Origin: Flavobacterium profundi
GTDB lineage: Bacteria; Bacteroidota; Bacteroidia; Flavobacteriales; Flavobacteriaceae
Assembly: GCF_006491645.1 (NCBI RefSeq)
Contig: NZ_VDCZ01000009.1
Location: 62,001 to 126,000, forward strand
Length of the DNA: 64,000 nucleotides
Reading direction: 5' to 3'
Shown in pieces: positions 1-9,651 of this stretch (position 1 is its first letter; the number at the start of each line of letters is the position of its first letter). A model generated the notes under the pieces. That model did no database searches, was not told where the DNA came from, and saw nothing but the letters and a program-made list of their open reading frames with translations. The translations under genes were made by a program, and so were the position numbers.

Positions 1-84
1 AGTTATCAAATTAGTTTTTTATTCTTCTATAGTCAAGATGTTTATCTTTTGAACAGCTTGCTATAATTGGGCTAGCTTAAAATT

Positions 85-119
85 CGGTTACCCAAGATTT
101 GAATTTTTTAGGGTAACCG
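85..119. repeat. inverted repeat (hairpin) near the window edge
   Basis: CGGTTACCC at 85-93 is the exact reverse complement of GGGTAACCG at 111-119, with a 17-base loop. It lies beyond the tmRNA terminator. No T-run follows either arm closely, so it is not a clear terminator. It may belong to a gene outside the window or be an operator; I cannot tell. Confidence 0.5.
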
Positions 120-175
120 ATTATAGCACCAGTCTTTTGAGATTTTATGAATAATTTGAATACTATGAAAAACAA

Positions 176-209
176 AAAAGCCTTTAAATCATATGATTTA
201 AAGGCTTTT
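176..209. terminator. tmRNA terminator, perfect 17-bp-arm palindrome
   Basis: Positions 176-192 (AAAAGCCTTTAAATCAT) pair perfectly with 193-209. On the minus strand the hairpin ends in a T-run, 24 bases past the tmRNA 3' end, so it fits an intrinsic terminator for ssrA. It could act in both directions. Confidence 0.8.
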
Positions 210-232
210 AGCTTAAAATGAATTTTAAAAAG

Positions 233-628
233 TGGAGTCGGAGAGAATCGAACTCTCGTCCAAACAAGCAATCGAAGAGCTTTCTACATGCTTAGTTTCT
301 GCTTGAATTTTCGACAAAAAGCAAGGCCAAAAACAACCACTTCTTGCTTAGCTTTATCAGTGTCAGAAAGGATTTAAAGCATTACCTTTCCTAGGTTTAC
401 TTTTACGGTTCACCTGAATCAAACTCCATAAACCAAGGATGTTGAGGTGAATCTAGCTTTCCAACCTTGTTGGAACTAGGCAAATCGTACTAAACTTCGG
501 ATTAAGCAGCTAAAGCGTAATTATTTTCGCCGTTTATAAGGTTGTACGATTATGATTTACGAGCCAAAAGTACAATGCTCGGCATGCTTACTTTTCAATT
601 CCACTCGCTGTCAAAACCAGTCGACCCC
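233..628 (-). ncRNA. ssrA: transfer-messenger RNA (tmRNA), tag GENNYALAA
   Basis: tmRNA rescues stalled ribosomes and tags the unfinished protein for proteolysis. Read on the minus strand, the 5' end GGGGTCG (628-622) pairs with CGACTCC (240-234) as the acceptor stem, with A as discriminator at 233. The CCA end is not encoded. The T-arm (GTTCGAATC-type loop) lies next to the 3' end. The resume codon GGC begins at 531, and the frame reads G-E-N-N-Y-A-L-A-A then TAA ending at 502. That is a typical flavobacterial tag with the LAA degron. The length of 396 nt is normal for an unpermuted tmRNA. Internal pseudoknots were not folded in detail. Confidence 0.95.
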
Positions 629-637
629 AAATGAAAT

Positions 638-665
638 TAGAATTTAGAAATCAGAATTTAGAAAT
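638..665. repeat. short direct repeat of AGAATTTAGAAAT
   Basis: Two neighbouring copies of an AGAATTTAGAAAT-like unit lie just upstream of the tmRNA 5' end. A similar AATTTAGAA pair occurs at about 55850-55874. This looks like AT-rich intergenic filler, not coding sequence. Confidence 0.45.
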
Positions 666-756
666 GTATAATACAAAAATCATACCTTTTCACTATTCTA
701 AGTAAATGCTTCTAAAAAGTGTGCCAAAATTACATTATTTTTTCCATTAAAAAAAA

Positions 757-788
757 GTTGTTTTTAGAAATCTATAAAGTTATATTTG
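757..788 (+). promoter_or_regulatory. Bacteroidota-type promoter for the 825 gene
   Basis: TATATTTG at 781-788 matches the Bacteroidota -7 consensus TAnnTTTG. A TTG at 758-760, about 20 bases upstream, fits the -33 element. The predicted transcript would begin about 30 bases before the ATG at 825. Confidence 0.55.
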
Positions 789-824
789 TAACATTGCTGA
801 CTAAACTTAAGATAAAAATAACAA

Positions 825-2030
825 ATGAAATTCGGAATAATAAAGGAACGTAAAAATCCACCAGATCGTCGTGTGGTTTTTTCACCAGATGAATTAGTAC
901 AATTTAAAAATCAATTTCCCCAAGCCGATATTACCGTAGAATCTTCTGATATTCGTATTTTTTCTGACGAACGCTATCAGGAAAAAGGTTTTGAAATAGC
1001 TCAAGATCTATCTGGTTGTGATGTTTTATTGGGTGTAAAAGAAGTGCCTATTGTCAATTTAATTCCCAATAAAAGTTACTTCTTTTTTTCACATACGATT
1101 AAAAAGCAACCTTATAATCGTAAATTATTACAAGCAGTTTTAGATAAAAATATTACATTATACGATCATGAAACGATTGTAGATGAAAAAAATGCGCGTT
1201 TAATTGGTTTTGGTCGTTATGCAGGAATTGTTGGTGCATACAACGGAATTAGAACATTTGGAATTAAATTTGAACTGTTCAATTTGCCTAAAGCGGAAAC
1301 CTTGCCCGATCAAAATGCGTTAATTCAACGCTTGAGAAAATATCCTTTACCTTATATTAAAATTGTTTTAACTGGTAGTGGGAAAGTGGCACATGGCGCT
1401 AAAGAAATGTTAGATGCTATGAAAATCAAACAAGTTTCTGTTGAAAATTATTTGACTAAAAAATATACTGAACCTGTCTATACAATGATAGACGTTTTGG
1501 ATTATAACAAAAGAAAAGACGGACAAAAATTAGATAAATATGATTTTTACACTAATCCAAAAGAATATGAATCTGATTTTGAAAAGTTTGCTGAGGTTTC
1601 TGATTTATTCCTAGCAGGTCATTTTCATGGAAATAATGCACCCGTGATTTTATCTAAAGAAATGCTACAATCTCCCAAATGTAGTATAAAAGTTGTGGCC
1701 GATATTTCATGTGATATTGATGGACCAGTTGCTTGTACTTTACGACCAAGTACTATTGCAGATCCTGTTTATGGGTATTTACCAAAAGAACATAAAGAGG
1801 TATCTTTGACACATCCAGCGGCAATTTGGGTTATGGCAGTTGATAATCTTCCTTGTGAATTACCCAAAGATGCGAGTGAAGGTTTTGGAGAAATGTTTTT
1901 AAAATATGTCATTCCAGCTTTTTATAATAACGACGCTAATGGCGTATTGGCTAGAGCCAAAGTTACCGAAAATGGTAAGTTAACACCTCGTTTTGCCTAC
2001 TTGCAAGATTTTGTAGACGATAAAGAATAA
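825..2030 (+). CDS. saccharopine/alanine dehydrogenase-family NAD(P) oxidoreductase
   Basis: This is a 401-residue cytoplasmic protein of the alanine dehydrogenase / PNT / lysine-forming saccharopine dehydrogenase superfamily. The N-terminus (MKFGIIKERKNPPDRRVVFS) is the typical start of the substrate-binding domain, up to about residue 140. A Rossmann fingerprint G184-S-G-K-V-A-H-G marks the dinucleotide-binding domain. Family members act on amino acids through a reversible NAD-linked reaction. No neighbouring lysine or alanine genes help choose a substrate, so the exact reaction is open. The gene is monocistronic, with its own promoter at 757-788 and a terminator at 2051-2079. Confidence 0.8.
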   Translation: MKFGIIKERKNPPDRRVVFSPDELVQFKNQFPQADITVESSDIRIFSDERYQEKGFEIAQDLSGCDVLLGVKEVPIVNLIPNKSYFFFSHTIKKQPYNRKLLQAVLDKNITLYDHETIVDEKNARLIGFGRYAGIVGAYNGIRTFGIKFELFNLPKAETLPDQNALIQRLRKYPLPYIKIVLTGSGKVAHGAKEMLDAMKIKQVSVENYLTKKYTEPVYTMIDVLDYNKRKDGQKLDKYDFYTNPKEYESDFEKFAEVSDLFLAGHFHGNNAPVILSKEMLQSPKCSIKVVADISCDIDGPVACTLRPSTIADPVYGYLPKEHKEVSLTHPAAIWVMAVDNLPCELPKDASEGFGEMFLKYVIPAFYNNDANGVLARAKVTENGKLTPRFAYLQDFVDDKE

Positions 2031-2050
2031 TTTTTATTCCCTAATATTTG

Positions 2051-2079
2051 AAAAATCCTAAAGTAATTTAGGATTTTTT
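2051..2079 (+). terminator. intrinsic terminator after the dehydrogenase gene
   Basis: AAAAATCCTAAA at 2051-2062 pairs with TTTAGGATTTTT ending near 2079, and a T-run follows. It lies 20 bases after the stop codon at 2030. Confidence 0.8.
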
Positions 2080-2098
2080 CATTTACAAGAAGTTGTAT

Positions 2099-2106
2099 TA
2101 TATTTG
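2099..2106 (+). promoter_or_regulatory. -7 element (TATATTTG) of the PUL regulator gene
   Basis: TATATTTG matches TAnnTTTG and lies 17 bases before the ATG at 2123, so the leader would be short. I see no clean -33 TTTG about 20 bases upstream. Confidence 0.45.
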
Positions 2107-2122
2107 AGTATAAAATGAGCTG

Positions 2123-4870
2123 ATGAGAACTACTTTCTTTTTTATATTTTTTATACTGCTGCAACCTTTAACTAGTAGAAGTCAGGAAATATTGCCTTTT
2201 GTTGAAAATTATTCGAAACAAGATTATGAAGGTGATAACCAAATATGGAGTTTAACTCAAGGAGATGATAATGCGATGTATTTTGCTAACAATAGTTTTT
2301 TACTTCGTTTTGATGGTGTAAAATGGGAAAAATATACGTTACCAAATAAATCAATTATTCGTTCGGTTTTTTCTTTCGAAAATAGGATATATACAGGTTC
2401 TTATAATGAATTTGGATATTGGGAGAGGAAGGATGGAAAGATGTATTATACTTCTCTTTCTCAATCCAATAATTTTTTTGAGAACAATTCGAAAAGCGAA
2501 GAAATTTGGAAAATTTTTGCTGTAGATTCAAAAATCTATTTTCAAACGTTTAACGAGCTTTTTGTTTACAATAAACAAACCATTCATAATATTACTTTTC
2601 CTTCCCAAATTTCCTATTGTTTTGTTGTGGATAACCAAATTTACGCAGCTACTGTTAGAAAAGGAATTTACAAATTTGATGGAGAACATTTTTATCAAGA
2701 CCATTCTTTCGATTTAATTGCAAATAACATCATTTATGGTATTGAAAAAAGTAACACAGATTATTATGTATTTACCCAAAAAAGCGGTGTTTATATAAAA
2801 GAGAAGAATAAAGAATTAACCGATTGGAAGCATGAAATTAATGAAAAACTGAAAAAGCAAATCATTATCTCTGCAACTATTTTTGAGAATAAAATGCTAA
2901 TTGGTACTGCTTTTAATGGTTTGTATGTAATCGATTTAAAACAAAAAGATTATTACAATATCAATCGCTCTAACGCACTTCGCAATAATTCGGTATTAAG
3001 TATTTTTATTGATAAGGAAAAGAATTATTGGTTAGGCTTAGATAATGGCATTTCTCATGTGATTCAAAATTCTCCCTATCAAATTTTTTTAGATAATACA
3101 GGTCAATTAGGAACGGTATATAGTATTGCTAAATTTAATTCAGGTTACTTATTAGGAACCAATCATGGAGTGTTTAAAGCAATTGATAATCAATTAAGCC
3201 TAATTTCCAATTCGCAAGGTCAAGTGTGGAACATAACACCTTCTAATAATGATTATATTATTGGGCATAATGAAGGTACTTTTAAACTATCTAATAATGG
3301 AGCTTATTCAAAATTAAATGATTTAGTAGGTGGATGGGAACTAAAACCCGATCTTTTTTCTAAAGGTTATATTCAAGCGAATTATATTGGTTTATATAAA
3401 ATTGAGGATGATAACTTTGAGACGTATCAAAAGTTAAATGAAAAAATGAAACCTGTAAAAGATTTTATTCAATTAACTAATTCAGTTCTACTTTTTACCG
3501 ACGGATATAGAGGTTTGTATAAACTTGAATTGGAAAATAATACTTTTAGTAGAGTAATCAGTTTAACCGAAAAAAATAATATTAAAAACGATTATGGCGT
3601 GACACTTTTTGAATATAAAGGCACCGAATTGTTTTATATTAATGACATGTGGTATTTTTTAGATAAAGTGAATGATAAACTACTACCACATGCGGTATTT
3701 AATGCTAATTTTAAAGACATACAGGAAATTATTCCAATAGATAATAACTCTTTCATGGTAAATAAACAAGGGAGTTTATATATCATTAATCAGTATAAAG
3801 AGAACTTCACTTGGATGCCTATTCCTGTTCAATATTATAAAGGTAAATTAATAAATAATGAAACTAAAGTATTTAATATTGATGGGAAATACTTGGTTAA
3901 TATGGACGATGGTTTTCTTCAAATAGAGTCTTTAGATTATAATTTTGAAAAGCAACAAATTTCTATTGAAGCCTATAATTCTGAAAATAAATTAATTGCA
4001 AATAATCAATCCATTCCATTTAAAGAACAAGTAACACTATATATTATTTCAGAATTCTTTGGGAGTAAGAAAGCGATCCTTTATTACCGTATAGATGATG
4101 AAACATTGCAAAATGTTGGGAACGGAAGGTTAGAATTGAAAAATTTATCTAGTGGAAATCATATCGTTCAGATTTTTACTGTCGAGAAAGGTAATTATGT
4201 AGAAGTGCAACGGTATAAATTTACGGTTTTAAATCCATGGTATTGGTCCCTATGGATGAAGTTAATTTATGTTTTATTGATTGTTTTTATTTTGTTTTTA
4301 TATTATGCTTGGAATAAAATGAAATACCGACAAAAAATTAAACTTAAAGAAGAAGAATTACGTCATAAAAATGAAATTATCAAACTAGAAATCCAAGCAG
4401 AAAATAAATTGAAAATCCAAGAATATGAAAAGCATATTTTAGAAAATCAGGTGAAGACTAAAGCAAATGAACTAGCTGGTAAATCTCTTTCCATAGTAAA
4501 GCAAACAGAATTAATAGATAGCATTCAAAAAATTTTAGACTCTGAAACATCTTCTGGATCTTTAAAGTCCAAAATTAATAAAGCGATTAAAATTAACAGT
4601 ATCAATAAAAATGAATGGAAGTCCTTTGAAGATAATCTTTTAAAAAGTAATGAAGATTTCGTTAAAAAAATAGCACATGAATATCAAAATTTAACGTCAA
4701 AGGATATAAAACTGTGTATCTATTTGAAAATGAACTTATCTTCTAAAGAAATAGCACCTTTAATGAATATTGGATACAGAGGTGTTGAATTGCACCGATA
4801 CAGATTGCGAAAAAAATTAGGTTTAGATTCTACTATAAATTTAAATGTATTTATGAATAATATATTATAA
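2123..4870 (+). CDS. transmembrane one-component regulator: sensor propeller, Y_Y_Y domain, LuxR-type HTH
   Basis: This 915-residue protein is the likely local activator of the downstream glycan locus. Residues 1-20 are a signal peptide. Up to about residue 600 there are repeated propeller strands of the two-component-regulator type (for example NIIYGIEKS, VLSIFIDKEKNYWLGLDNGI). Residues about 610-700 form a triple-tyrosine (Y_Y_Y) domain. One membrane segment lies at about 706-730 (WMKLIYVLLIVFILFLYYAW). A cytoplasmic coiled coil (about 735-800) follows, and a C-terminal helix-turn-helix (about 855-912, LSSKEIAPLMNIGYRGVELH). There is no histidine kinase or receiver domain, so periplasmic glycan sensing must pass straight to a membrane-tethered DNA-binding domain. 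A terminator and a 256-bp gap separate it from susC. Confidence 0.85.
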   Translation: MRTTFFFIFFILLQPLTSRSQEILPFVENYSKQDYEGDNQIWSLTQGDDNAMYFANNSFLLRFDGVKWEKYTLPNKSIIRSVFSFENRIYTGSYNEFGYWERKDGKMYYTSLSQSNNFFENNSKSEEIWKIFAVDSKIYFQTFNELFVYNKQTIHNITFPSQISYCFVVDNQIYAATVRKGIYKFDGEHFYQDHSFDLIANNIIYGIEKSNTDYYVFTQKSGVYIKEKNKELTDWKHEINEKLKKQIIISATIFENKMLIGTAFNGLYVIDLKQKDYYNINRSNALRNNSVLSIFIDKEKNYWLGLDNGISHVIQNSPYQIFLDNTGQLGTVYSIAKFNSGYLLGTNHGVFKAIDNQLSLISNSQGQVWNITPSNNDYIIGHNEGTFKLSNNGAYSKLNDLVGGWELKPDLFSKGYIQANYIGLYKIEDDNFETYQKLNEKMKPVKDFIQLTNSVLLFTDGYRGLYKLELENNTFSRVISLTEKNNIKNDYGVTLFEYKGTELFYINDMWYFLDKVNDKLLPHAVFNANFKDIQEIIPIDNNSFMVNKQGSLYIINQYKENFTWMPIPVQYYKGKLINNETKVFNIDGKYLVNMDDGFLQIESLDYNFEKQQISIEAYNSENKLIANNQSIPFKEQVTLYIISEFFGSKKAILYYRIDDETLQNVGNGRLELKNLSSGNHIVQIFTVEKGNYVEVQRYKFTVLNPWYWSLWMKLIYVLLIVFILFLYYAWNKMKYRQKIKLKEEELRHKNEIIKLEIQAENKLKIQEYEKHILENQVKTKANELAGKSLSIVKQTELIDSIQKILDSETSSGSLKSKINKAIKINSINKNEWKSFEDNLLKSNEDFVKKIAHEYQNLTSKDIKLCIYLKMNLSSKEIAPLMNIGYRGVELHRYRLRKKLGLDSTINLNVFMNNIL

Positions 4871-4924
4871 AAGGTTATTTTTTAAGAATATTTTATTTTT
4901 TTAATCAAAAAAATATCATTTTAG

Positions 4925-4967
4925 AACACATCATTTATACATCATTGATTGATTTATATGATGTGTT
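4925..4967 (+). terminator. terminator after the PUL regulator
   Basis: AACACATCAT at 4925-4934 pairs exactly with ATGATGTGTT at 4958-4967, followed by a T-rich run. It separates the regulator transcript from the susC promoter region (4968-5126), which holds no gene. Confidence 0.65.
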
Positions 4968-5083
4968 TTTTATTTTGAATTATTTATTTAAGTTGTTTTA
5001 AATCAATATTTTAACTTTATTTAATTTTGTTTTGATGTAGTATTGTAGTGTGAAATTGACTAGTAATTATAACGTTGTAGCTG

Positions 5084-5091
5084 TACATTTG
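5084..5091 (+). promoter_or_regulatory. -7 element (TACATTTG) of the susC operon
   Basis: TACATTTG matches TAnnTTTG, 35 bases before the susC ATG. A TTG at 5056-5058 is farther upstream than the usual -33 spacing. A weak -33 element would fit a promoter that needs the activator encoded upstream. The activator's site is probably somewhere in 4970-5080, but I see no clear repeat there. Confidence 0.45.
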
Positions 5092-5126
5092 ATACATCAA
5101 CCTTAACAAAAAATTAATATTTAAAA

Positions 5127-8123
5127 ATGAGAAAAATTTATTTTTTATTAATCACAATAATGTGCTCCATCTTTTCTTTTGCACAAGAAATCAATGGAAC
5201 TATTGTTGATGAGTTTGGAAACGCTTTACCAGGTGTAAATATTCAAACTTTAAAATCGAATAAATTTGCAACCTCAAATTTTGATGGAAGCTTTACTATT
5301 CAAGGAAGTATTGGCGAACAAATTAAATTTTCAATGATAGGAATGGAAGATTTAATTGTGGAAGCTTCTCAAAATATGAACGTTACGATGTTGCAAAGTG
5401 TAACCGAATTAGAAACTGTAGTTATGATTGGTTATGGAACAGCTAAAAAACGAGATCTTACTGGATCTATCGTAAGTATCAAAGGGGAAGAAGTTGCAGA
5501 CAAACCTAATAATAATGTATTAAGTTCTTTACAAGGTAAAGTAGCAGGTTTAAGTGTTGTTAATTCTGGACAACCTGGATCTGAACCAGATGTACGTATT
5601 AGAGGTACCATTAGTTTGTATCAAACTAAACCTTTATATGTAATCGATGGTATTTTTTCTGAAACTATGGATTTTGTAAACCCAAACGATATTAAGTCGA
5701 TAGAAGTGCTTAAAGATCCTTCATCTCTATCTGTTTTTGGTGCTCGTGGAGCGAATGGTGTTATTTTGGTTACTACTAAAAGAGCTAGAAATGGTGAAAC
5801 TCAAATTAACTATAATACTACTGTTGGTTATAAAAATATCACTGGAAAACCTGATATGACAAACGCTGAAGAATTTAAGTATTTATATGATATGCAACGT
5901 GCTAATCAAGGTGCTTCTCCTTATCCTTACTATAATTTGTATAATGCGGATACCGATTGGGTAAATGAAATTGCTAATGATAATGCCTTGTTTTACAATC
6001 ATAACATTTCCTTTTCAAATGCTTCAGAAAAGAATTCATTTTATGCAGGTTTTGGCTACTCTAATGAAGAAGGACTTATTAAAAATGAATTGTATAAAAA
6101 ATTTACTGCTTCTTTGAATGACGAATTACAAGTTACAGATTATTTAAAATTGGGGGTTAATGTTAATTTTTTAGATGCTCGATTACCTCGTTTAGGCGGT
6201 TTTAATACAGCATTAAATACAACTCCTTTGGTAGCACCTTTTAATAACGAATTAGGTGTATATAATCAGTTGCCAACAGATATGGGTGCAGCTCAATTAG
6301 GTAACGCATTGCTAGAAGTAGAAGGTAAAAAAGGAACACAATTAAATAGAAATACCAAAATAGTTGGTAGTGTATTTGCAGAAGTGGCACTACTTAAAAA
6401 TCTTAAATTTAGAGGTTCCTATTTAGCGAGTTTAGATTATTTAAGAGGAAGAGGATACTTACCTGTTTTTGATGTTTACGCTGCAGAAACTGATGAATTG
6501 GTTCATTATTCGGGTAATGTATTAACAAAAGTGAATCAGTTTAGTAACTTTAAACAGAACTTACAGCAAGATTATACTTTAACGTATCAAAAAGAATTCG
6601 GTAAACATGATATTACCTTATTAGCAGGTCATACGCGTTATAATGAATATTTAGAAAATATGAGCGGTACGGTTTCTCAGTATGCACCAAGTTATGATGA
6701 CGATGGAATAGATACGAATCAAATTCCTAATGATCCAAGATGGTGGTATTTGAACGTATTCCCATATGGTGATCCAACCACAAGATTTTCAAATTCAACA
6801 CAATGGGATAGAGCTACTATGTCAAATTTAGCTCGTATACTTTATAATTACGATGGGAAATATATGTTGAATGCGTCTTTTAGAAATGATGATTCTTCAG
6901 AATTAAGAAAAGATCAAAATTTTTGGGCAGTGGGTGCTGCTTGGGAGATTTCAAAAGAAAGTTTTTTCGCTAATAAATATGTTAATTATCTAAAAATTAA
7001 AGGTTCAATGGGAGAACAAGGAAATCAATTTTCTGATTTGCATTATCCTACTTATCCATTATATATACCTGGTCAAAGTGCCGTTTTTGGAGAAGAATTG
7101 GTACCAGCTTATATCTTGGCATATAGAAATAACCCTAATTTAGAGTGGGAAACGGTTACCTCTAAAGAAATAGGTTTTGAATTGGGTGCTTTTGATAATA
7201 AATTGTCTTTAGAAGTAAATTATTATGATAAAACTACTAATGGTTTGATTGCTTTTATAAGAGGAACGGATAACTTTTATGGAAATTTAGGTAAAATTTC
7301 TAATAATGGACTTGAATTTGTTGCTTCTTGGAAGAATACTATTAGAGAAGGATTTGATTATACGATTTCTGGGAATCTAACTACATTAAACAATAAAGTT
7401 CATTATTTAAATGATGAGGGATATGATTATGTTTCTGACCCAACAAGAACTACTGGAGGACAACCTATTAGTTATTTCTATGGATATGTAGTTGAAGGAG
7501 TGTATCAAACGTATGCTGATGTCTTAAATTCACCCATTAGTACGGTAGGAGATTATACCGTTGGAGACTTCAAATATAAGGATGTAAATGGTGATGGACA
7601 AATCACTCCGGAAGATAGAACTAATATTGGTAATCCGACTCCTGATTTTACGTACGGTTTTTCTGCAGCTGTTAACTATAATAGTTGGAATTTAGGTGTT
7701 GATTTTCAAGGAGTTTATGGAAATGAGGTTTTTAGAAATTGGGGAAACGGATCTTCTTTTGCTCAGTTTAATTTTAGATCAGATCGTCTAGGCGCTTGGA
7801 CAGGTGAAGGTACCTCTAATTGGGAACCTAGAATGAACGATGCATCAGGATATAATAGATTAACATCATCTTACATGGTTGAAGATGGTAGTTACTTGCG
7901 TTTACGTAATGTTCAATTAGGTTACACGTTTAAAAATGAATTTTTAAATAATTTGAAAATTAAGAATTTAAAAATGTTTATCAATGCGCAGAACATGATA
8001 ACATGGAAAAATAATTCTGGATTTACTCCTGAGTTTGGTGGTAGCCCAACAAGTTTTGGAGTAGATGGTGGTTCTTACCCAGTAGCGGCTATAACTACTT
8101 TAGGAATTAATGTAACATTTTAA
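5127..8123 (+). CDS. SusC-family TonB-dependent outer-membrane glycan transporter
   Basis: This 998-residue protein imports oligosaccharides across the outer membrane, driven by TonB-ExbBD. A signal peptide ends at about residue 19 (FSFAQ). A carboxypeptidase-D-regulatory-like domain (INGTIVDEFGNALPGVNIQT) spans about 21-95. The plug domain has the SusC hallmarks KKRDLTGSIVS and RIRGTISL ... PLYVIDGI and SIEVLKDPSSLSVFGARGAN. The rest is a beta-barrel ending in an aromatic terminus (LGINVTF), as expected for Bam-inserted barrels. It lies 11 bp upstream of susD and forms the usual SusCD importer with it. The length is normal. Substrate is inferred only from the enzymes downstream. Confidence 0.95.
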   Translation: MRKIYFLLITIMCSIFSFAQEINGTIVDEFGNALPGVNIQTLKSNKFATSNFDGSFTIQGSIGEQIKFSMIGMEDLIVEASQNMNVTMLQSVTELETVVMIGYGTAKKRDLTGSIVSIKGEEVADKPNNNVLSSLQGKVAGLSVVNSGQPGSEPDVRIRGTISLYQTKPLYVIDGIFSETMDFVNPNDIKSIEVLKDPSSLSVFGARGANGVILVTTKRARNGETQINYNTTVGYKNITGKPDMTNAEEFKYLYDMQRANQGASPYPYYNLYNADTDWVNEIANDNALFYNHNISFSNASEKNSFYAGFGYSNEEGLIKNELYKKFTASLNDELQVTDYLKLGVNVNFLDARLPRLGGFNTALNTTPLVAPFNNELGVYNQLPTDMGAAQLGNALLEVEGKKGTQLNRNTKIVGSVFAEVALLKNLKFRGSYLASLDYLRGRGYLPVFDVYAAETDELVHYSGNVLTKVNQFSNFKQNLQQDYTLTYQKEFGKHDITLLAGHTRYNEYLENMSGTVSQYAPSYDDDGIDTNQIPNDPRWWYLNVFPYGDPTTRFSNSTQWDRATMSNLARILYNYDGKYMLNASFRNDDSSELRKDQNFWAVGAAWEISKESFFANKYVNYLKIKGSMGEQGNQFSDLHYPTYPLYIPGQSAVFGEELVPAYILAYRNNPNLEWETVTSKEIGFELGAFDNKLSLEVNYYDKTTNGLIAFIRGTDNFYGNLGKISNNGLEFVASWKNTIREGFDYTISGNLTTLNNKVHYLNDEGYDYVSDPTRTTGGQPISYFYGYVVEGVYQTYADVLNSPISTVGDYTVGDFKYKDVNGDGQITPEDRTNIGNPTPDFTYGFSAAVNYNSWNLGVDFQGVYGNEVFRNWGNGSSFAQFNFRSDRLGAWTGEGTSNWEPRMNDASGYNRLTSSYMVEDGSYLRLRNVQLGYTFKNEFLNNLKIKNLKMFINAQNMITWKNNSGFTPEFGGSPTSFGVDGGSYPVAAITTLGINVTF

Positions 8124-8134
8124 TTAAATTGATT

Positions 8135-9616
8135 ATGAAAAGAATAAGTTTTATAAAAATAGGATCTCTTGCGCTACTTTCAATGGTTGCAATTACTACT
8201 TCATGTGAAGATGATTTCTTAGATAAACAGCCCTTAGGTGTTGCAGCTGAAGGTGATTTAGGTGCAGGAGGATTTGAAGAAACAGCTTTTGGGCTATACG
8301 GTAAATTAAGAACAGAAGGAGGTATTACTGATTTCTCAAAAGTATGGTTCCAAAGTATACGCTCAGATGATGCAGCAAAAGGGAGTACAGTTACAGATGC
8401 AGCTTCTTTGGGAAATATGTTCGATTCTTTTAATTATGATGCAGCAGAAAGTTGGATTACCAAAGGAAATTGGCAAGGACATTATCGACTTATTTATGCT
8501 TGTAATGATTTGATTGCAGCAATTGAAGAATCAGGTTTAACTGATGAAGGAACCATGATTAATAAAGCGGAAGCAACTGTTATTCGTGCATTTGCCTACT
8601 TTGATTTAAGAAGAGATTTTGGTGAAGTACCTATAATTTTGCACAAAGTTGTTAATCCTTCAGATGAAATTGCACCAAAAGCAACGATAGCAGAAATTGA
8701 TGCTCAAATTGTAGCAGATTTAACGTTTGCAAAACAATATTTACCCATGACTTGGGCAAACTATCCGGGTAGAGCAACCAAAGGTTTTGCACAAACATTA
8801 TTAGGAAAATTATATTTATACCAACAAAATTGGGCAATGGCTGCCAATGAATTAGCTGAAGTGATGTCCTATGGTTATAGCTTGTACCCCGAGTTTAATA
8901 CGCTTTTCTTACAAGAAGGGGATAACTCAAGTGAATCTGTTTTTGAAGTTCAATTTTTACGTTTAGCGGGTGTTAACTATTCTAATAATTATTGGGAAAC
9001 ACAAGGTGTTAGAGGTTCTGGATCATGGGATTTAGGTTGGGGTTTTAATGTACCAACGCAAAATTTAGTGGATGCTTTTGAAACAGGAGATCCAAGAAGA
9101 GAGGCTACTATTTTATATTCAGGCCAAACGGATGGTTATGGCTTAACAGTACCAGCAAGTCCACCATTAGCGCAACCTTATTGGAATAAAAAAGCCTATA
9201 CTTTGCCTAGTGAAAGAACGGAGTACTCAGAAAACAAAAACCATTGGGCAAACATAAAGGTATTGCGTTATGCAGACGTATTACTGATGTATGCAGAAGC
9301 ACTCAATGAACAAGGACAATCTTCTGCTGCCGTGGATTATATTAATCAAGTTAGAGCAAGAGCTAGAAATGGAAATGCCTCTGTTTTGCCAGATATTGTA
9401 GCAACGGATCAAGCTACTGTAAGAACTGCAATCAAGCAAGAAAGAAGAGTAGAGTTTGCAATGGAAGGAGAACGCTTCTATGATTTAGTACGTTGGGGAG
9501 ATGCGATTTCCGTTTTAGGGCCTTTAGGCTATCAAGCAAGAAATGCGTGGTATCCAATCCCGCAATTCGCTATTGACCAATCAGGAGGAGTTTTGGTTCA
9601 AAATCCAAATTATTAA
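8135..9616 (+). CDS. SusD/RagB-family surface glycan-binding lipoprotein
   Basis: This 493-residue lipoprotein caps the SusC barrel and delivers glycan to it. I chose ATG 8135 over an in-frame TTG at 8129, because it gives a clean lipoprotein signal (MKRISFIKIG...ITTSC) with the lipidated Cys at 24. The next residues E-D-D are acidic, as in flavobacterial surface-export signals. The SusD fold shows in the N-terminal TPR-like helices (FLDKQPLG, RAFAYFDLRRDFGEVPII) and the C-terminal signature (LRYADVLLMYAEALNE ... INQVRARA ... ERRVEFAMEGERFYDLVRWG). Full length. Confidence 0.95.
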   Translation: MKRISFIKIGSLALLSMVAITTSCEDDFLDKQPLGVAAEGDLGAGGFEETAFGLYGKLRTEGGITDFSKVWFQSIRSDDAAKGSTVTDAASLGNMFDSFNYDAAESWITKGNWQGHYRLIYACNDLIAAIEESGLTDEGTMINKAEATVIRAFAYFDLRRDFGEVPIILHKVVNPSDEIAPKATIAEIDAQIVADLTFAKQYLPMTWANYPGRATKGFAQTLLGKLYLYQQNWAMAANELAEVMSYGYSLYPEFNTLFLQEGDNSSESVFEVQFLRLAGVNYSNNYWETQGVRGSGSWDLGWGFNVPTQNLVDAFETGDPRREATILYSGQTDGYGLTVPASPPLAQPYWNKKAYTLPSERTEYSENKNHWANIKVLRYADVLLMYAEALNEQGQSSAAVDYINQVRARARNGNASVLPDIVATDQATVRTAIKQERRVEFAMEGERFYDLVRWGDAISVLGPLGYQARNAWYPIPQFAIDQSGGVLVQNPNY

Positions 9617-9651
9617 TCGGAATTACAATTAAAAAATAAATTTTTAAACGT

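Noticed and set aside
77..271. Minus-strand 64-aa open frame
   Set aside because: It begins in the T-arm of the tmRNA and runs through its terminator; no protein features.
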